From: Amphiura filiformis
Lineage: Eukaryota > Echinodermata > Ophiuroidea > Amphilepidida > Amphiuridae
DNA length: 64,000 nucleotides
NCBI RefSeq assembly: GCF_039555335.1
Contig: NC_092640.1
Location: forward strand, 33,597,887 to 33,661,886
Reading direction: 5' to 3'
In this document: positions 29,170 to 40,400 of the stretch, in pieces
Position numbering within the stretch: the first letter of the stretch is position 1
Layout: each line of letters opens with the position of its first letter
Notes under the pieces: model-generated
The model's database searches: none
Seen by the model: only the letters and a program-made list of their open reading frames with translations
What the model was told of the DNA's origin: nothing
Translations under genes and position numbers: made by a program

Positions 29170-30254
29170 GGTGGTATTTGAGGCATTTTGGAAGTGCTCC
29201 CAGCAAACACAAAAACGTTTTTACAACGTTTTAAACAGGTTATATTTTGGGTTTTGGTTTAAGTAAAAATGTTTTGATAACATTAAAACGTTTTGTATGA
29301 AAACACACTACAATAATTTTTTTAAATGTTTTCAAAGTGTTATTGTAGAATATTTGCAGAAGCCTATCAAAAATGTTTTCGAATGTTATGAAAACGTTTT
29401 ATACTCTTTATATAACCCGACAATTAAACGTTTTCTGGCAACCTTTTCTAACCTTTACAATTGATGTCAAAAACGTTTTGTGTCTGCTGAGTCTATGCAT
29501 GTTTTAGGGTTACGGAAAGAAATGTATAAAAAACCGTATAAAAAACGTATAAAGTTGTTCTCTAGAACCAAGTTTTTCCAGCAATTAAATATCGCAGTGA
29601 GAGGGCAAAGAACACTGATCAATACGCCTTTATATTTTAAGCTAATCGGACATACGGGTTTTATATACACACATTTTAAAATTTTTTGAATTGTGTAGTT
29701 TTGTATCAATAATCAATACAGTTAATGAGATAATATGACATGAAAGTGCTCATTAGTATATAATTGTTGCCAATATTTTGCTAAAAATAATGCATAAATG
29801 TTCATCACATTTGTATTTAATAGAATATTGGTTTGGTCAAAGTGTTCCTAATGACTTCCAGATAATTTATGCATAATTAATTAGCTAGCCGCCCTACTTT
29901 GCATAATTAATTAGCTAATCATGAAAATTGGCTCATTAATTATGCAAATATTCAAATTAGAGGGCGGCTAGACTATATAATACATTAGAACATATTATTA
30001 GAAACACTTTGACCAAGTTTCAAGGCAAAGGTCTGCAAAATAAAAGTACAATGAACTTTATGCATTGATTTTTGAGGCTTTTCACTGATTTTAGCTGTAT
30101 TGATTATTGATTATTATTTATTATATTATGGACACCGCATGTCTGATGTTCAAACAAAAGGCATATGATCAGTGCGCTTTACCCTACTCAATTAATCGGC
30201 ATAAAACATGCACAGAGCATTTACTAATTTCTAGAATATGCTTCAAATACCACC
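29170..30254. mobile_element. TTAA-flanked non-autonomous element (piggyBac-like)
   Basis: TTAA at 29166-29169 and 30255-30258; TIRs GGTGGTATTTGAGGCAT and ATGCTTCAAATACCACC. A nested palindrome at about 29828-30020 (TTGGTCAAAGTGTT, AGCCGCCCT and inverses) and repeated AAAACGTTTT motifs lie inside. No transposase. Confidence 0.8.
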
Positions 30255-30785
30255 TTAAGATAAACACATGGTGATAAACTTTTCTATTGTCGTTGCATGT
30301 AGTATTTAGTTCGTTCACTGCTAGCAACATTTGGCATTTAATGAACATTGACCTCAACGTACAGGCATTCTAGTTCAACCAAGTTAGCAGTTCAAGGTAT
30401 AACCAGTTAATGATTTTTTCTCCTGGTAATTGGTCAATGCATTGTGATATAAGCGAACACTTATTAATTGGCTTGAGCAAATTAGTCCAGGCGATTTAGT
30501 ATTGCACAGGGCTCAGAACTCATCAATGCTAATCACAATCTTGTATCTGAACTTGATATCGCTGAACGAGGCTTTGAAATTTGTGATAAAACATGCTTAA
30601 AAATGCTGTGTTTTAATCGATAATAAAGGAATTAATGTGTATGGTATTTATTCAATATTTGATTACTTACTGAATACGATGCGAATATTTAACAAAACTT
30701 AACAAATAAGTCGGGTCAGGTGGGGTATGAAAAGTAGGGTCACAAATTGTACCATCCCCTGTTGGCCAAATCACTGTATACTTAC

Positions 30786-30931
30786 TATCTCGGTTCCATC
30801 TTGATTCGTAACAAACACCTCGGTGTCACCAGTACTCAAGAACGTTGACACTTTAAATGACGTTACCCAGTTATCCAATCCAACACCACCATCACCTTGA
30901 GTTATTACTCCCAATACATCAGTCTTGTAAC
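30786..30931 (-). CDS. F5/8 type C (discoidin) domain exon, second part
   Basis: Minus strand: acceptor TATAACAG precedes GTTACAAGACTGATG; donor GTAAGT follows GAGATA. The 146-bp exon reads YKTDVLGVITQGDGGVGLDN then WVTSFKVSTFLSTGDTEVFV and TNQDGTEI, a typical middle of an F5/8C domain (V-x-TQG...W V T x F K V). It joins the exon at 31533-31697 in frame through a GGT glycine codon split by a phase 1 intron, and ends in phase 0. The domain's last third is not visible downstream, so the gene continues unseen or is broken. Such domains bind lipids or glycans outside the cell. Confidence 0.8.
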
Positions 30932-31039
30932 CTGTTATACCAAATTAATGATCAATGCATATTAATTACACAATGAATGCAGTTTTGTCACAATGAATTA
31001 ATGATAGCACGATATCATTGAATAGAATAACCGGCCTTA

Positions 31040-31335
31040 TAGACGAATCTATTTTCACGCATTCCTACACCTCAATAGCCGCCATAGCTGGGTCCCCCCT
31101 TAGGTCTATTTCACCTAAAATGTGGAATGATGTGGCCTTGGCGGGGATATTAAACTGCATTCTATCACCAATGTTACACGTAGACAAAAGAATGATGAAA
31201 GTTTACAAAACAATACAATTAACATCGATTTTTAAGCGGATTTAATCCACCCAATTGGGCAGTAACAACACCAGTTTTGTGCACCTAAATGGCCGACTGA
31301 ATTCTGACCATCACTTGGCTCGTTGGATTCGTCTA
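31040..31335. mobile_element. TAGACGAATC-type MITE, copy 1
   Basis: TIRs TAGACGAATC and GATTCGTCTA, TA at 31038-31039 and 31336-31337. Interior matches copy 2 (33371-33678) over its full length, including TTTAATCCACCCAATTGGGC. It lies in an intron of the mosaic gene. Confidence 0.8.
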
Positions 31336-31532
31336 TACCTTGAAAGGGCTAAAAGCTTGATTCCATGATGCTGCCTCCGTACCCTGCATCGCAACTAGTT
31401 TATGTTATTTTGTTCGTTTTTTTTTTCATTTTCGGCAATTTTTGCCACTCGTAAATTTACAAATAAATCTTAATACCGCCCTCAATATTTTTAGCTTTCA
31501 AAACGTTACAAATTATACAGGATGAGATTTAC

Positions 31533-31697
31533 CAATGTTAGCTTGAATCCACTCAATATTAGAATCATATGCTTGCCAGGCACCGTCACCATTCAGCCTT
31601 GCGTTCGTGGCTGGGTATGTGTCTGATTGTATCGCCGATGCATTAATATTGGCATCTTTTATATCACCACTTTCCATGCCCAAATAGTCAGAGCAAA
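31533..31697 (-). CDS. F5/8 type C (discoidin) domain exon, first part
   Basis: A 165-bp exon on the minus strand, phase 1 at both ends: acceptor ATTTCTAG before TTTGCTC, donor GTAAATC after AACATTG. It encodes CSDYLGMESGDIKDANINAS then AIQSDTYPATNARLNGDGAW and QAYDSNIEWIQANI, the conserved start of an F5/8C domain (C-x-x-x-LGMESG-x-I). It follows the EGF exon in the gene's order and shares its phase, so EGF-F5/8C is a plausible domain series in a secreted or membrane protein. Confidence 0.85.
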
Positions 31698-32840
31698 CTA
31701 GAAATAGAAACAAGAATGTCTAAAAGACAGCATGGGTTGTGCACAGATTATTCAAAACACCATCAGAGGTCATTCAAGGTGATGAGTTTTAACATTTTTC
31801 AGTACAATTTGCAGCTCAACAAACTAATGCACCACAAACACTTTCTTCTTAAGTATCCTTAAATTTCGAAGCTCGATAAACAAAATTTAACTTGATTGCC
31901 AAGAGTAAGCTTGGAATTCTTCCAGTTTCTTATTTGTGTTTCCTTTATTCTCCAATCAATGAATATCTTTTTTATAACATTATATAGAGTTTTTTGGAGT
32001 TCCTCTAAATTTCGATACAAATCCAAGGATCTTTTTCCGACGTTAATATATTTGAAATGAATTGAAGACCCTAGCCATGTGGGAGAAGGATTTTTAAAAG
32101 TGTCAAGAAATAAGTTATAACATAAAATGGAACCAGTTATCAAATACTTCAGTAACTGGCATACATTCAGACATCAAACTAACTTATCAACATAAACAGT
32201 TACCATAGGGTATTAAATAAAAGGCACCAAATTTAATGCCCACGTGACCCATGGGCGCCGCCATACCAAGACCACCAAGTGATCAGTAGATGTGCTACAA
32301 TGCTAAGAGATAATTTTATCTCTGTGCAACTTAATTAAAAATTGGGAGATTCTGTTTTTTTAGTATGTTTTCAAGAACTAAATGTTGTTGAAAGTTTTGG
32401 TCGACGGAAAAAAAAGTTATCGACGGAAACTCTTACAATAATACTACAAAGTTGCAAAAAATGACAAATATGCTAGAAAATTTGGACATGCATCCCGCGT
32501 TTCCAATTGAAATACACAGGAAGACCCCCGCTGTGCCAAAGGTCACTTTTCCAGACATCCTGTCTAGACGCTGTATAAATGTATGCGCCCATGTGGTCAC
32601 GTGGGCATTAAATTGTGTGCCTTTATTTAAATGCCCTAAGACGACTGATAAAACGAAACTATATGAAGACTGATTTTAAACAGATTGAGCAAAGTTTTCC
32701 ACACCTTAAAAACTTAACGCGAAATGTTCTAAGAACTAATTTTTACACTTCAGTACTTCTTCCACCACATTATTATTCTCTTTGTATTTACAAGTTCACG
32801 TTTATTTGACTTATTTTAATATTATTTTAATACATTTACC
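31698..32840. other. Intron, no exon supported
   Basis: AT-rich intronic sequence. A 94-codon minus-strand ORF at 31859-32143 (motif IRNWKNSKLTLGNQVKFCL) has no recognised homology or splice sites and is left uncalled. CACGTGACC blocks near 32240 and 32595 are inverted and look like element ends. Confidence 0.35.
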
Positions 32841-32892
32841 GCTATAGTTGAATCCATCCCCACTGAATCCTACATTACAGGTATAATTGAAG
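32841..32892 (-). pseudogene. Decayed EGF half-exon
   Basis: Reads YTCNVGFSGDGFNYSG followed by GTAAATG, closely like CTCNAGFSGDGLNCTG of the intact exon at 33166-33279, but two cysteines have become tyrosine (TGT to TAT). The upstream half is replaced by a transposon fragment (32893-33010). A dead duplicate EGF exon. Confidence 0.7.
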
Positions 32893-33010
32893 ACCTGAGC
32901 GCAAGAAGACCGTAAGTCCACTTGGCCCCTCAACATGAATATACTAAAGTTTAGTATTGTTTCGTGTAGTTTGGTAATGTTTTATACATTAAGGTTTTAT
33001 ACATTACATT
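32893..33010. mobile_element. Fragment of the repeat seen at 61145-61280
   Basis: CGTAAGTCCACTTGGCCCCT and the adjacent TTTGGTAATGTTTTATACAT match, in reverse complement, the sequence at 61150-61275. Its edge coincides with the broken EGF half-exon. Confidence 0.65.
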
Positions 33011-33165
33011 AAAGGACAAACGATCGTTTCAGCATAGGCCTACACGTGTTGACGACGAAACTGCGAGAAGACATCCAAAGTTTTTGAACAGCAATTTCTT
33101 ATTAATTATAGTCATGCTTTTTACGGCCACATTTTCAACTTAAAAATTATTTTCATAAAATGTAC

Positions 33166-33279
33166 CTGTACAATTTAATCCATCCCCACTGAATCCTGCA
33201 TTACAGGTACATTCAAAACTTCCAGGGTTGTTGCTACAAGCTGCGTTAGGGTCGCAGGGACTAGTCAGACACTCATTGG
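33166..33279 (-). CDS. EGF-like domain exon
   Basis: A 114-bp minus-strand exon, phase 1-1, acceptor CTTTCTAG, donor GTACATT. It encodes NECLTSPCDPNAACSNNPGS then FECTCNAGFSGDGLNCT with all six EGF cysteines. The leading D of a calcium-binding DxxEC is absent (ANEC), so calcium binding is uncertain. Phase 1-1 single-exon EGF domains are the classic shuffled module of extracellular proteins. Next exon in order is the F5/8C exon at 31533-31697. No signal peptide exon is in view. Confidence 0.85.
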
Positions 33280-33370
33280 CTAGAAAGAGGATAAGAACCA
33301 ATATTAACCAATTTGTATGAAGTCGCGACCACTTTAACAACAATGTATGAAGCAGACAAGTGGATATTTA

Positions 33371-33678
33371 TAGACGAATCCAATTTCATGCATTCCTGCA
33401 CCTCAATGGCAGCCATAGCCGCGACGGGGACCCAACTATCTCACCTAAAATGTGAAATGATGCGGCCTTGAAGGTTATTTTAAAATGCATTCTATCACCC
33501 GTGTTACACGTATAGACAAAAGAATGATGACAGTTTACCACACAAAAGAATCTAACATCGAATTTTAAGCGGGTTTAATCCACCCAATTGGGCACTCACA
33601 ACACCTGTTTGGTGCATGCGGGGACCCGAAAATGGCCGACCAAATCCTGACCATGACTTGGCTCGTTGGATTCGTCTA
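33371..33678. mobile_element. TAGACGAATC-type MITE, copy 2
   Basis: TIRs TAGACGAATCCAA and TTGGATTCGTCTA, TA at 33369-33370 and 33679-33680. Homologous to 31040-31335. Confidence 0.85.
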
Positions 33679-33837
33679 TACGTACATGTTGTGGTATAAA
33701 AATGATTTGTTTCCCTCACCTAGTAGTTTTGCTAGATAGTGCAATTGATTTCAGTTTACATGCACTACAATCATGTTAAAGTTGTTATATTAGGCAGATT
33801 TAAAAATCTGTGGTAGTACTTATAGTGCTAATTAATC

Positions 33838-34396
33838 TAGGCTATGGAGGCATTTTAACAGTACCCTCATTTTAGTAGAAAAAGGTCATACTTTGACATA
33901 TCTATGATGTAAGGTTATGGAGTTATGGGCAAAAGAGCAACATTGTGACGTCATAGGTCCAATTTTGCCCCCCCCGGGAGAAAATGAAATTTGCTCTGAT
34001 TTTGATAAAAAAATATTTGTCTTGTTGCAAGAAACCAGAAAAAGCATAGTTTTTAAGTATCTTGAGTGCTTTCTTATCCAGGTAACACAACAATTTGTCA
34101 AGGTCAAATTGATTTAATAATACTCAATGGGTGTTGTCGATTTGGATGTGCTACTAACGTAACAAAAAATCATAAATAGCGCAAAGTATTATTTTTCTGA
34201 TTTGTCATGAAAAGACCAGTAATTAGAGACCATTTTGCTACCTGTGGTGCCAAAATTAGACCTATGACGTCACGATGTTATATTTTTAATCGAACTATAC
34301 ATCGTAGATATGTCAAACTATACCTTTTCTGAATCCTTATGACTAAAGAAACACGAACACCAAATAAGGGTGCTGTTGAAATGCCTCCATAGCCTA
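33838..34396. mobile_element. Foldback element, TAGGCTATGGAGGCATTT ends
   Basis: TAGGCTATGGAGGCATTTTA is mirrored at the right end. Inner inverted blocks GACATATCTA.GATGT, GTGACGTCATAGGTC and TTTTGGCACC-like copies pair as well. A G-rich CCCGGGAG patch lies between. Non-coding. Confidence 0.75.
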
Positions 34397-34409
34397 TAAT
34401 GATCAGCGC

Positions 34410-34587
34410 TATTCGCCAGCGAAGTGGTTACATAACTCCCTGGTAACTGGATCACCACCTTTTGGAATTGGTAGTACATGCCATAGACTTTGTAATGCGA
34501 TCATTTCGATCGTGGTGCAGAACTCAAAAGCGTGATCCAGTTGACATAGTGATAATCGGATTACACGTAACACTTCCCTGGCGAATA
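34410..34587. mobile_element. MITE of the ATTCAGYATCGAAG family, copy 2
   Basis: TATTCGCCAGCGAAGTGGTT is mirrored by CACTTCCCTGGCGAATA. Interior GATCATTTCGATCGTGGT matches the reverse complement of 9685-9705 in the 9630-9798 element. Confidence 0.75.
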
Positions 34588-34734
34588 AGTACCGTATCTA
34601 TGCCAAATGCAGTAAATTTAAAATGATTTGCACGATGGTTTCGGGAATTTATTGGACTAAGAGAGACTTGTGTCTTGGTAGATCTACTATGACAGCCGGA
34701 TATTCCACGATTTATCGACAAGTGACTCATTTCG

Positions 34735-34822
34735 GAATGCGATCAGGCATCGATGGGACTCGAACCAGCGATTCGAAACTTCTTTGTTTACAAGTCCAGA
34801 TCATTACCGCTCGGTTTATAAA
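34735..34822 (-). mobile_element. tRNA-Ser/Leu-like SINE head
   Basis: Minus strand: CCGAGCGGTAATGATCTGGA resembles a class II tRNA A-box and anticodon arm, and GCTGGTTCGAGTCCC is a strong B-box. The acceptor stem is not complete, so a working tRNA gene is not supported. Confidence 0.45.
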
Positions 34823-35009
34823 TAGTCCAGGAGCAGCAACCTAAAAAAAAAAATGACTTCGTTCATCCCCCACTACATACAAGGTTTGACACCATAGGTA
34901 GTTAGTATGGACCCTCTAGATCACTGCTAGGTAGGTAGTGGTCTCAAATTGTGGTATCACTTATATTACAGGTCATTTTATATATATGGACGTAAAATCG
35001 CATAAAATC

Positions 35010-35328
35010 CCCGGGGGTCACTCGCTTACCAAAGTGGTATGCATGCTCGTCCCAGCACCTCAAAAATGGACCCTAAATGGCGTAATCAGTGTAGAACAAT
35101 TTCACCCCTTATTGGCGTAAGGCTCTGAAAATCTTACCCCTACAGGAACTAAAATGGACCCCTAAATGGCGTAAACTCTAAATCAAATCCATTGAAATTG
35201 AAAAAAGATACCCTAAACGTCGAAACTTTACCTGAAAAGCACCCTTTTTTCTAAAAACGTCGACGCCGCCACAAGGCCAAAAATCGACCCTTTTTCGACG
35301 TTTTTGGTATACGAGTGATCCCCCCGGG
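35010..35328. mobile_element. 319-bp hAT-like MITE in the left arm
   Basis: Ends CCCGGGGGTCACTCG and CGAGTGATCCCCCCGGG, 8-bp duplication ATAAAATC at 35002-35009 and 35329-35336. The right arm near 41670 shows the empty site GATTTTATGTGATTATACG. Confidence 0.85.
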
Positions 35329-37161
35329 ATAAAATCACAAAAAATAGGACAAAATTAAGGGGTAGGGGAGATATAAATTCCCATAACTCAACTTTTACTC
35401 GTGATTTTGAATTCATTTTGGTATCAATATGTAGCTAAATGATTTTCCTAACTTTCTAGTATTATTTTTAAACAAAAACAGGTTTCATTTGAGCATGTTT
35501 GGAAGTATATAGTCCATAAATGAGTGGTAATCTGATTTTTTAAAACCATATGTGTAATGTTTGACATTGGCCTCAAATCTCACAACTATACCACTTTATA
35601 TTTTCAAAATTGATTCAGTTTCCATTTTTAATTTTTTAATTTCCATTTTAATGTTTTATCTTGTTTTTAATGTTAAGAATATATAGGGAAACATTATTGT
35701 AACAGTTCCAATCATTATAATAGGTATGAGTTCGTTGGGGTGTCTGTGGGACGGGGTGTGTGTGGGGTACTGGGTGTACATAAGGTATGTGTGGGGGTAT
35801 GGGGAGGGGTGTGTGTGTACATGTTTTAATATGTCACTACACTGCACCAACTTCCATTTACAAAATCCGTTAAGTTTCCATTGATGTAATATTTTGAATA
35901 TTTATGTCTAGGACGTGAGAAACCACTGGGAAAAAGACAAAAATTTAAAAAAAAACCCAAAAAACCTAACAAAAACTGATGTTGATTTCCCTCGTATATC
36001 AGCATAACATAGAAAAATATTAAGGGGTAGGGGAACTTCTAACTTTTTAGTATTATTTTAAAGCAAAGCAACCATTAGTTGTCAGACAGATATACAGAAA
36101 CTGTGAGGAAAAGGTAACTTTTCTATGTCTAACAGCGTGAAGATGACAATATTACGGGGTAGGGGAAATGTATTACGTCATAACTCAACTTTTACTCATG
36201 AAAATGAATTCATCTTGGTATCAAAATATATCCAAGTTATTGGTCTAGCTTTCTAGTATTATTTTAAAGCAAAGCGACCATTATTTATCAGGCAGATATA
36301 CAGAAACTGTGAGGAAAAGGTAAATTTTCTATGTCTAACAGCGTAAAATGACAATATTAAGGGGTAGGGGAAATTTATAACTGCCATAACTCAACTTTTA
36401 CTCATGAAAATGAATTCATCTTGGTATCAAAATGTATCTAAGTGATTGTTCTAACTTTCTAGTATATTTTAAAGCAAAGCGACCATTATCTGTCAGGTAG
36501 ATACACAGTATTTGTGAGGAAAAGGTAACTTTTCTATGTCTAACAGCATAAATAAATATGACAATATTAAGGGGTAGGGGAAATATAAACTGCCACAACT
36601 CAACTTTTACTCATGAAAATGAATTCATCTTGGTATCAAAATGTATTTAAGTGATTGTTCTAACTTTCTAGTATTATTTCAAAGCAAAGCGATCATTAGT
36701 TGTCAGGTAGTTACACAGAAACTGTGATAAGAAGGTACGTTTTCTATGTCTAACAGCGTAAATATGACAATAGTATGGGGTAGGGGAAATGTACACTGCC
36801 ATAACTCAACTTTTACTCATGAAAGTGAATTCATCTTGGTATCAAAATATATCCAAGTGATTGGTCTAGCTTTCTAGTATTATTTTAAAGCAAAGCGACC
36901 ATTATTTGTCAGGCAGATATACAGAAACTGTGAATAAAAGGTAAATTTTCTATGTCTAACAGCGTAAAATGACAATATTAAGGGGTAGGGGAAATTTATA
37001 ACTGCCATAACTCAACTTTTACTCATGAAAATGAATTCATCTTGGTATCAAAATGTATCTGATTGGCTGTTCTAACTTTCTATAAACAAAGCGATCATTA
37101 GTTGTCAGGTAGATACAAAGAAACTGTCAGAAGAAGTCATTTTCTATATCTAGCAGCGTAA

Positions 37162-37435
37162 GGGCCGTTCACACTTGTAACGGGGAGGGGCCTGATGCAA
37201 AAAAATTTCATCGCAAAAAGTTTTCGCCCCCCCCCCCTTTACAGACCTCAAACATTTTTAGGCCCCCCTTTTTGACATGAAAATTATGGGTCAACCCCAT
37301 AGAAAATCATATAAACTAAATTTTTCCAGGAACATTTTTGGTCATTTTTTTCAGGCCCCCCTTAGGAGGGTCAAACATTTCCAGACCCCCCTTTTTTGCA
37401 TCAGGCCCCCCTTACAAGTGTTTGTGAACGGTCCC
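37162..37435. mobile_element. PIF/Harbinger-like MITE, 274 bp, without cargo
   Basis: Same family as 4276-5225: inverse end GTGTTTGTGAACGGTCCC, TAA duplication at 37159-37161 and 37436-37438. Neighbouring tandem units read AACAGCGTAAATATGAC, the empty site. It shows the intact middle of the family, where the other copy holds ZNF sequence. Confidence 0.9.
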
Positions 37436-40400
37436 TAAATATGACAATATCAAGGGGTAGGGGAAATATAAACTCCCATAACTCAACTTTTACTCGTGAT
37501 AATGAATTCATCTAACGTTCTAGTATCATTAGTTGTTATGTAGATACAAAGGAAATGTGAGAAAAAACTTCCATGTGTAACAGTGTCAAATATGATAATA
37601 TTAAGGGTAGGAGAAATATTACCATAACTCAACTTTGGCTGCATTAACTGTGAAGGGGAACACGGGAATACAAATCGTTGCACCAAAATTTGAATGTAGT
37701 ATTCGATTGAGGTTTCTTACGTTAATTGGTGCAATTGGACCATTTTTAAAATTTGACCTTTATTTATGATATTTTTGATATATTCGACGTTATAACCCCT
37801 GAACTAAGCTTCGTAGAACTATGACAATTGTCTTCTTTTAAATTCTTAGCGATGAGAGGAACAATTTGAGATTACAACATTACAACATGATAGGATCATT
37901 TTTTAGTATTGGCCCCATTATGACCTTCAACCCCTCGTGGGAAACTTAATTGCTTTTAAAATAATGCCAGAAAATGAGAACAATCAAATAGCTACATTTT
38001 CGTCAGTGAAACTTGTGTTTTGGTGATTTGTATGTCCCCTTACCCCTTAATATTGTCATATTTTACGCTGTTAGACATTGAATATTAACATTTTCATACA
38101 ATTTATGTCTATCTATCGGTATAGCATAATTATGTACATACTTTTAAAGTATGATGTTTTGCATAGACTTTTTGTATCGAGTTTGGTGATAAAAATATTT
38201 GTCAACTTGTGAATCAAATGTAAATTAAGAAATATATTGCATTATATCCTAACAATTTTGATTAACCTTTTGCAATTTTTAGGAAATATTCCACCCAGTT
38301 ATGTATCACCACGTGGTCATTTTAATTCAAGGGTTTATACCACTAAATCAGACTTCTGCCCGCTTCTGCCCAAGTTTATCAGTCATATAGTGCCATCTTT
38401 ACATTCAAAATGTGACAACTTGATATAATATTAGCAACTTTAGTGTTCAAAATCGTGTTTAAATACAATTTCTTAATGTAAATGTCATACAGGTTAAAAT
38501 GAAACGGGAATATTCGGGCAATATTTAAGACTATCTGCGCATGAATACACAAGGGAAAAATGTAGTTAGCAGTCGTCAAATCGGTGTTTTTATGTATCAC
38601 TGATTTTCTCAACAAGTAGACGAGTAATGTTAATTGCTTTTAAAATAATACTAGAAAGTTAGAACTATCAAAATAGCTACATATTGATACCAAAATGAAT
38701 TCATTTTCATCAGTAAAACTTGAGTATGGTGATTTGTATGTCCCTACCCCTTAATATTGTCATATTTTACGCTGTTAGACATGGAATATCAACATTTTCT
38801 CATTGTATGTTTAACTACCTGACAACCAATGGTTTAATTGCTTTTAAAATAATGCCAGAAAATGAGAACAATCAAATAGCTACATATTGATACCAAAATG
38901 AATTAATTTTCATCAGTAAAACTTGAGTTTGGGTGATTTGTATGTCCCTTACCCTTAATATTGTCATATTTTACGCTGTTAGACATTGAATATTAACATT
39001 TTGTGTCTATCTACCGGACAACTAATGAATTAATTGCTTTTAAAATAATACTAGAAAGTTAGCAGTCGTCAAATCGGTGTTTTTATGTATCACTGATTTT
39101 CTCAACAAGTAGACGAGTAATGTTAATTGCTTTTAAAATAATACTAGAAAGTTAGAACTATCAAAATAGCTACATATTGATACCAAAATGAATTCATTTT
39201 CATCAGTAAAACTTGAGTATGTCCCCTACCCCTTAATATTGTCATATTTTACGCTGTTAGACATGGAATATCAACATTTTTCTCATTGTATGTTTAACTA
39301 CCTGACAACCAATGGTTTAATTGCTTTTAAAATAATGCCAGAAAATGAGAACAATCAAATAGCTACATATTGATACCAAAATGAATTAATTTTCATCAGT
39401 AAAACTTGAGTTTGGGTGATTTGTATGTCCCCTTACCCCCTTACTATTGTCATATGTTGCGCTGTTAGACATTGAATATTAACATTTTCATACATTTTAT
39501 GTCTATCTACCGGACAACTAATGACTTAATTGCTTTTAAAATAATACTAGAAAGTTAGAACTATCAAATAGCTACATATTGATACCAAAATGAATTCACT
39601 TTCATCAGTAAAACTTGAGTTTTGGTGATTTGTATGTCCCCTACCCTTAATATTTTCATATTTTACGCTGTTAGACATGGAATATCAAAATTTTTCTCAT
39701 ATTGTATGTTTAACTACCTGACAACTAATGGTTTAATTGCTTTTAAAATAATGCCTGAAAATGAGAACAATCAAATACATATTGATACCAAAATGGAATT
39801 CATTTTCGTCAGTGAAACCTGTGTTTTGGTGATTTGTGTGTCCCTTACCCCTTAATATTGTCATATTTTACGCTGTTAGACATTGAATGTTAACATTTTC
39901 ATACATTTTATGTCTATCTACCGGGCAACTAATGGCTTAATTGCTTTTAAAATAATACTATAAAGTTAGAACTATCAAATAGCTACATATTGATACCAAA
40001 ATGAATTCATTTTCATCAGTAAAACTTGAGTTTGGTGATTTGTATGTCCCCTACCCCTTAATATTGTCATATTTTACGCTGTTAGACATGGAATATCAAC
40101 ATTTTTCTCATATTGTATGTTTAACTACCTGATAACTAATGGTTTACATGTAATTGCTTTTAAAATAATGCCAGAAAATGAGAACAATCAAATAGCTACA
40201 TATTGATACCAAAATGGAATTCATTTTCATCAGTAAAACTTGTTTTTGGTGATTTGTATGTCCCTACCCCTTAATATTATCATATTTTACGCTGTTAGAC
40301 ATGGAATACTAACATGTTCGTACATTTTATGTCTATCTACCTCACAACTAATGGTTTAATTGCTTTTAAATAATACTAGAAAGTCAGAACTATCAATTAA

